Positions 6,023 through 9,387 of a DNA stretch of 9,387 bases are shown piece by piece. This DNA is from Chloroflexota bacterium (GTDB lineage Bacteria; Chloroflexota; Dehalococcoidia; UBA1151; TMED-70), in assembly GCA_002719425.1 (NCBI GenBank), contig PBHA01000009.1, positions 1 to 9,387 on the forward strand, read 5' to 3'. The translations under genes and the position numbers were made by a program. Position 1 is the stretch's first letter. The number at the start of each line of letters is the position of its first letter. The notes beneath the pieces were generated by a model. It ran no database searches, had not been told where the DNA came from, and saw nothing but the letters and a program-made list of their open reading frames with translations.

Positions 6023-7741
6023 TTAATAATCTCTATAGGTATATTTATAATCTGAAGCTATTGGATATCTTCTATCTCTTCCAAATGCCAAGGGAGTTAT
6101 TTTTATTCCAGGTGGAGACTGCCTTCTTTTGTATTCATTTCGATCAATCATTGAAAGAATGTCTAATAATTTTTCTTTAGAAATATTTTTAATTATTTGT
6201 TGATTGTTTGCTATTTCATTAAAAGTTTTCTTATTTTCAACGTAGAGCTCAATTATTAGGTCTAAAATCTCATAATCAGGAAGAGTATCATGATCAAATT
6301 GATCTGGTTTTAACTCTGCAGATGGTAGTTTATTGATAATATTTTTTGGAATTATTTCTATATTTTTATTTATATGATTGGCTATTTGATAAACGATTGT
6401 TTTAGGGACATCTTTTAAGACAGAAAATCCACCTGCCATGTCTCCATATAACGTAGCATAACCGGTTGCCATTTCTGATTTATTTCCAGTTGATAATACC
6501 AACCATGAAAATTTATTTGATATTGACATAATTAAGTTTCCTCTAATCCTAGCCTGAAGATTTTCTTCTGCATTATTTGATTCTGTTCCTTCAAATAAAT
6601 TCTTTAAGCTATTAGTCATTGAACTATGTGATTCTATTATTGGTATTTTTATCAAATCTAATCCTAAATTATCACAAAGTTTCTTAGAATCTGTAACAGA
6701 ATGTTCAGAAGAAAATTTCGAAGGTAGTGTAACTGCTCTTACATTTTCAGCTCCTATTGCTCTACAGGCAATCGTAGTCACTAATGCTGAATCTATTCCT
6801 CCAGATAGGCTTACTAAGCATTTTTCAAAACCATTTTTATCAGCATAGTCTTTTGTTCCTAAAATTAAGGCATTTAGAATATCTTCTATTCTAGAAGTAT
6901 CAGAATTGTCTTTCTTATTATCTATAAAGCTATGAGGTTTTATGTTTATTTCTTTCTCACTAACTTCGAATTTTTTTGGAGATTTTATTTGTTTTATATC
7001 TTTGGGTTCTAATGATATTGTTAGTTCTTCACTCGTTTCTATAAAGCTTGGTAAAGAAAAAATTTTGTTTCCCATACCATCATAAACAAGTGAACTTCCA
7101 TCAAAGATCAACTCATCTTGTCCTCCAACTGAATTTACGTAGATTAGGTGTGAATTACACTCTCTAGAAACGTTTGATAGTAGTTTTTCTCTAAGTTCTT
7201 TCTTGTTTGTATCGAAAGGAGACCCATTTATATTTATTATCAGATTACATCCCAATTCTGATTGAAATTTACAAACTTCATAATCCTCCCAGATATCTTC
7301 ACAAATACTGATTCCAATCTTCACACCTTTATGGTTAAGAGTGATAATCTTATTTCCTGATGTAAAATATCTTTTTTCATCAAATACTCCATAATTAGGG
7401 AGTTTATTTTTTCTGTAAGTGGCAATTAATTTTTGATCTGAAATTATTGCAGCAGAGTTAAATAATTTATCTTTATCTTTGTCAATAAATCCAACTATAG
7501 CTGTTATATCTTTTGTAGTTTTAATTATATTTTTTAATGCTTTTAAGTTATTATCAACGAAATTTTCACTTAGTACTAAATCTTCAGGAGGATAGCCTGT
7601 TATTGTTAGTTCTGGGAAGCAAACTATATCACAATCTTTATTGATTGCATGGTTGATTTTTTCAATAATCTTTTCTGTATTGGAGAATAAAGAACCAACT
7701 TTTGTGTTTATTTGATTGATTGATATCTTGATATTAGACAT
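6023..7741 (-). CDS. nadE: Glutamine-dependent NAD+ synthetase
   Basis: NadE makes the last step of NAD synthesis: it amidates nicotinate adenine dinucleotide with ATP, using ammonia released from glutamine. The 572-residue two-domain form is visible. The N-terminal CN-hydrolase (nitrilase-like) glutaminase has the triad Glu44 (CFPELTITGYPPEDL), Lys113 (YRKNKLPNYGVF) and Cys147 (ISICEDIWE). The C-terminal synthetase has the PP-loop SGGIDS (313-318), QARIRGN (396-402), STGNKSE (417-423), GDMAGGFSVLKDVPK (433-447) and the family-typical LPSAELKPDQ and RRYPI ends. The frame is open to an ATG at 7867, but that adds 42 residues overlapping gltD and unlike NadE; the ATG at 7741 begins a standard CN-hydrolase strand (MSNIKISINQ) with a weak GGA upstream. 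It lies 16 bases after gltD, so it is probably in the gltBD operon. A weak 5-bp hairpin (6020-6032) covers its stop. Confidence 0.95.
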   Translation of the reverse strand: MSNIKISINQINTKVGSLFSNTEKIIEKINHAINKDCDIVCFPELTITGYPPEDLVLSENFVDNNLKALKNIIKTTKDITAIVGFIDKDKDKLFNSAAIISDQKLIATYRKNKLPNYGVFDEKRYFTSGNKIITLNHKGVKIGISICEDIWEDYEVCKFQSELGCNLIININGSPFDTNKKELREKLLSNVSRECNSHLIYVNSVGGQDELIFDGSSLVYDGMGNKIFSLPSFIETSEELTISLEPKDIKQIKSPKKFEVSEKEINIKPHSFIDNKKDNSDTSRIEDILNALILGTKDYADKNGFEKCLVSLSGGIDSALVTTIACRAIGAENVRAVTLPSKFSSEHSVTDSKKLCDNLGLDLIKIPIIESHSSMTNSLKNLFEGTESNNAEENLQARIRGNLIMSISNKFSWLVLSTGNKSEMATGYATLYGDMAGGFSVLKDVPKTIVYQIANHINKNIEIIPKNIINKLPSAELKPDQFDHDTLPDYEILDLIIELYVENKKTFNEIANNQQIIKNISKEKLLDILSMIDRNEYKRRQSPPGIKITPLAFGRDRRYPIASDYKYTYRDY

Positions 7742-7757
7742 CTTGATTTCCAATTTT

Positions 7758-9212
7758 CTATAATTTATTCCTGAAATATCCTCTAACATCCGGTAGGTTA
7801 GATTTTCCTTGTAAAAAGATATCAATTTTCTTGGCACATGATCGTCCACTTGCAATTGCATGAACAACTAATGATTGCCCTCTTTCCATATCCCCACAAG
7901 AAAAAACACCATCCACATTAGTCATTAAATTATTGTCAGTTCTCACGTTTCCTCTTTCATCAAACTCAACATCAAGATCATTTAGTAAACCTTCTTGAAG
8001 AGGGTGAACGAATCCCATTGCCAATAAAACTAGATCAGCATCAATTTCAAATGCACTATTTTCAATAGGTTTTAAGTCTTGCCTTCCTGTATCTTTATTA
8101 TCTATCCATTCAACTTTTTCGCATACAAGTTTTTTAACATTACTTTTACCTGAGAAATTTTTTGTCATAACACTAAATTCTCTGTGCCCACCTTCCTCAT
8201 GTGCTGAAGATGTTCTAAGAATCATGGGCCATTCTGGCCAAGGATTACTGATCTTTCTAATTTCTGGAGGCTCAGGCATAATTTCTATCTGTGTTATTTT
8301 TTTTGCACCCTGTCTGATTGATGTTCCTAAACAATCAGCACCTGTATCTCCTCCACCAATAATAACAACATTTTTGTTTTTGGCAGATATTGGAACTTTC
8401 TTAGAATTTACTTCCCAGTTTGGCTGAGAAAGAAGTTCCATTGCAAAATGTACTCCGTCTAGATTTCTCCCTTCTATTGGAAGATCTCTAGGGACAGTTG
8501 ATCCTCCAGCAAGACAGATTGCATCAAATTTATTCATAAGTTCATCTGATTTAATATCAATTCCTACATTTATAGAGCATTTAAATTCAATACCCTCTTC
8601 TTCAAGTAGATCAATTCTTCTTCTTACGATATTTTTTTCTAATTTGAACTCAGGAATACCATATCTTAGAAGTCCACCAGGCTCCTCATTTCTTTCAAAT
8701 ACAGTCACGTTATGTCCTGCTCTATTTAACTGTTGAGCAGCAGCAAGACCAGCAGGGCCTGATCCAATAACAGCTATTTTTTTATCAGTTCGACTTTTTG
8801 GAGGCTCTGGTTTTACAAATCCTGATTCAAAAGCTTTTTCAATAATATTTTTTTCAATCATCTCAATACTTACAGGATCATTATTAATTGAAAGAGTACA
8901 AGAAGCTTCACAAGGTGCAGGACAAATTCTTCCCGTAAATTCCGGGAAATTATTTGTTGCAGACAATCTTTTGTATGCAGTTTCCCAATCCTGCTTATAC
9001 ACAAGATCGTTCCATTCTGGTATAAGGTTTCCAAGAGGACATCCATTGTTACAAAAAGGAACTCCGCAATCCATACACCTAGAGGCCTGAACAGAAGCTT
9101 CCTCTTTTGACCAAGGAACATAAATTTCTTTCCAGTTTTTAACCCTTTTAGTGACAGAAAGACGTTTTTCTGTATTTCTATTTACTTCTTTAAAGCCTGA
9201 AACTTTACCCAT
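7758..9212 (-). CDS. gltD: Glutamate synthase small (beta) subunit
   Basis: GltD takes electrons from NAD(P)H through FAD and iron-sulfur centres to the large subunit GltB, which forms two glutamates from 2-oxoglutarate and glutamine. The 484-residue length is typical. The N-terminal cysteine region has C46, C49, C54, C58 (RCMDCGVPFCNNGCP) and C97, C101, C105 (ICPAPCEASC), as in GltD and dihydropyrimidine dehydrogenase relatives. The FAD Rossmann motif is VIGSGPAG (148-155) and the NAD(P)H motif is IIGGGDTGADCLG (284-296). FSCGDMERGQSLVVHAI (437-453) is the second FAD-binding segment. The ATG overlaps the end of gltB by eight bases, which confirms both start and partner: this is a true GltD rather than a stand-alone homologue. 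No Shine-Dalgarno sequence is visible, so translation probably depends on gltB. Confidence 0.97.
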   Translation of the reverse strand: MGKVSGFKEVNRNTEKRLSVTKRVKNWKEIYVPWSKEEASVQASRCMDCGVPFCNNGCPLGNLIPEWNDLVYKQDWETAYKRLSATNNFPEFTGRICPAPCEASCTLSINNDPVSIEMIEKNIIEKAFESGFVKPEPPKSRTDKKIAVIGSGPAGLAAAQQLNRAGHNVTVFERNEEPGGLLRYGIPEFKLEKNIVRRRIDLLEEEGIEFKCSINVGIDIKSDELMNKFDAICLAGGSTVPRDLPIEGRNLDGVHFAMELLSQPNWEVNSKKVPISAKNKNVVIIGGGDTGADCLGTSIRQGAKKITQIEIMPEPPEIRKISNPWPEWPMILRTSSAHEEGGHREFSVMTKNFSGKSNVKKLVCEKVEWIDNKDTGRQDLKPIENSAFEIDADLVLLAMGFVHPLQEGLLNDLDVEFDERGNVRTDNNLMTNVDGVFSCGDMERGQSLVVHAIASGRSCAKKIDIFLQGKSNLPDVRGYFRNKL

Positions 9213-9387
9213 TTATTTTTTCGCTTTTTTTATTTTCTTTTTTCTCTAATATTTTTGCATAATCTCTTGGAATCACTTTCTTAAATTTCTTTATTTCCGC
9301 ACTCCAATTTTCAATTATCCTTTTAGCTTGACCAGAATTAGTATACTTATAGTGATTTTTAATTAGAGATAATAATTTTTCCTCATC
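9205..9387 (-). CDS. gltB: Glutamate synthase large (alpha) subunit, C-terminal end only
   Basis: A minus-strand frame enters from the right edge and runs 60 codons to a TAA at 9207-9205. The residues include LIKNHYKYTNSGQAKRIIEN, followed by a Trp and then FKKVIPRDYAKIL, matching the extreme C-terminus of GltB, where a YTGS-like helix precedes a KV(M/I)PxDYxxxL segment. The last residues are a Lys-rich tail (KKENKKSEKING). The catalytic glutaminase and FMN domains lie outside the window. The stop is embedded in the gltD start region (ATGGGTAA), giving an 8-base overlap typical of one gltBD operon. Confidence 0.88.
   Translation of the reverse strand, partial: DEEKLLSLIKNHYKYTNSGQAKRIIENWSAEIKKFKKVIPRDYAKILEKKENKKSEKING

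Noticed and set aside
7742..7867. A longer NadE start at 7867 adding 42 residues
   Set aside because: The extra residues overlap the end of gltD in another frame and do not resemble a CN-hydrolase N-terminus; the ATG at 7741 gives a normal NadE start.
8870..9121. 83-codon minus-strand frame within gltD
   Set aside because: It lies in an alternative frame over the conserved GltD cysteine region and resembles no protein I know.
1..9387. No TGA stop codon among the nine visible gene ends, as a hint of recoding
   Set aside because: Trp is encoded by TGG and no internal TGA is needed in any gene; rare TGA stops are expected at low G+C, so the standard bacterial code suffices.
1..9387. Search for CRISPR arrays, tRNA or rRNA genes, insertion sequences and defence-like clusters
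   Set aside because: The window is filled with housekeeping genes and the gaps are at most 82 bases; I saw no repeat array, terminal inverted repeats, transposase or cloverleaf.

Overview
This is an AT-rich window (roughly 30% G+C by eye) from a compact bacterial genome. It is almost wholly coding: the longest stretch without a gene is 82 bases (4794-4875). All intact genes belong to well-known housekeeping families. I found no mobile element, CRISPR array, RNA gene, toxin pair or unknown multi-gene system. The host is not certain. RecA has a Gram-positive-like L2 loop, the recA promoter carries a GAAC-N4-GTTC type LexA box rather than a proteobacterial one, and the nicotinate phosphoribosyltransferase is of the archaeal/short type. 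Most starts lack a Shine-Dalgarno sequence. Together these argue against Proteobacteria. A streamlined, low-G+C, possibly marine lineage, perhaps Chloroflexota-like, fits, but that placement is a weak inference.

Layout. On the + strand at the left edge, the 3' end of an unidentified gene (1-123) overlaps pncB (116-1117), which converges on tilS with an 18-base overlap. Everything from 1100 to the right edge lies on the minus strand. In transcription order it is gltB (3' end only, 9387-9205), gltD (9212-7758), nadE (7741-6023), htrA (5982-4876), recA (4793-3765), a CNNM/CBS transporter-like gene (3707-2424) and tilS (2437-1100).

Transcription units inferred from spacing and signals: gltB-gltD-nadE are tightly packed (8-base overlap, then a 16-base gap). 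htrA has a perfect TATAAT six bases before its ATG. recA has a full promoter with a LexA-like operator in the spacer, a good Shine-Dalgarno sequence and a terminator-like hairpin. The CNNM/CBS gene has a TAAAAT six bases before its GTG and overlaps tilS by 14 bases, so these two are probably cotranscribed.

Functional links. GltBD makes glutamate from 2-oxoglutarate and glutamine, and NadE also uses glutamine as nitrogen donor, so the right-hand operon joins nitrogen assimilation to the last step of NAD synthesis. PncB at the other end feeds nicotinate into the same pathway. HtrA (envelope protein quality control), RecA (recombination and SOS), the CNNM/CBS protein (probable divalent-cation transport) and TilS (AUA decoding) are independent functions. 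The most useful observations are regulatory: the recA SOS promoter, two leaderless-type starts with identical geometry, and hairpins built over stop codons.
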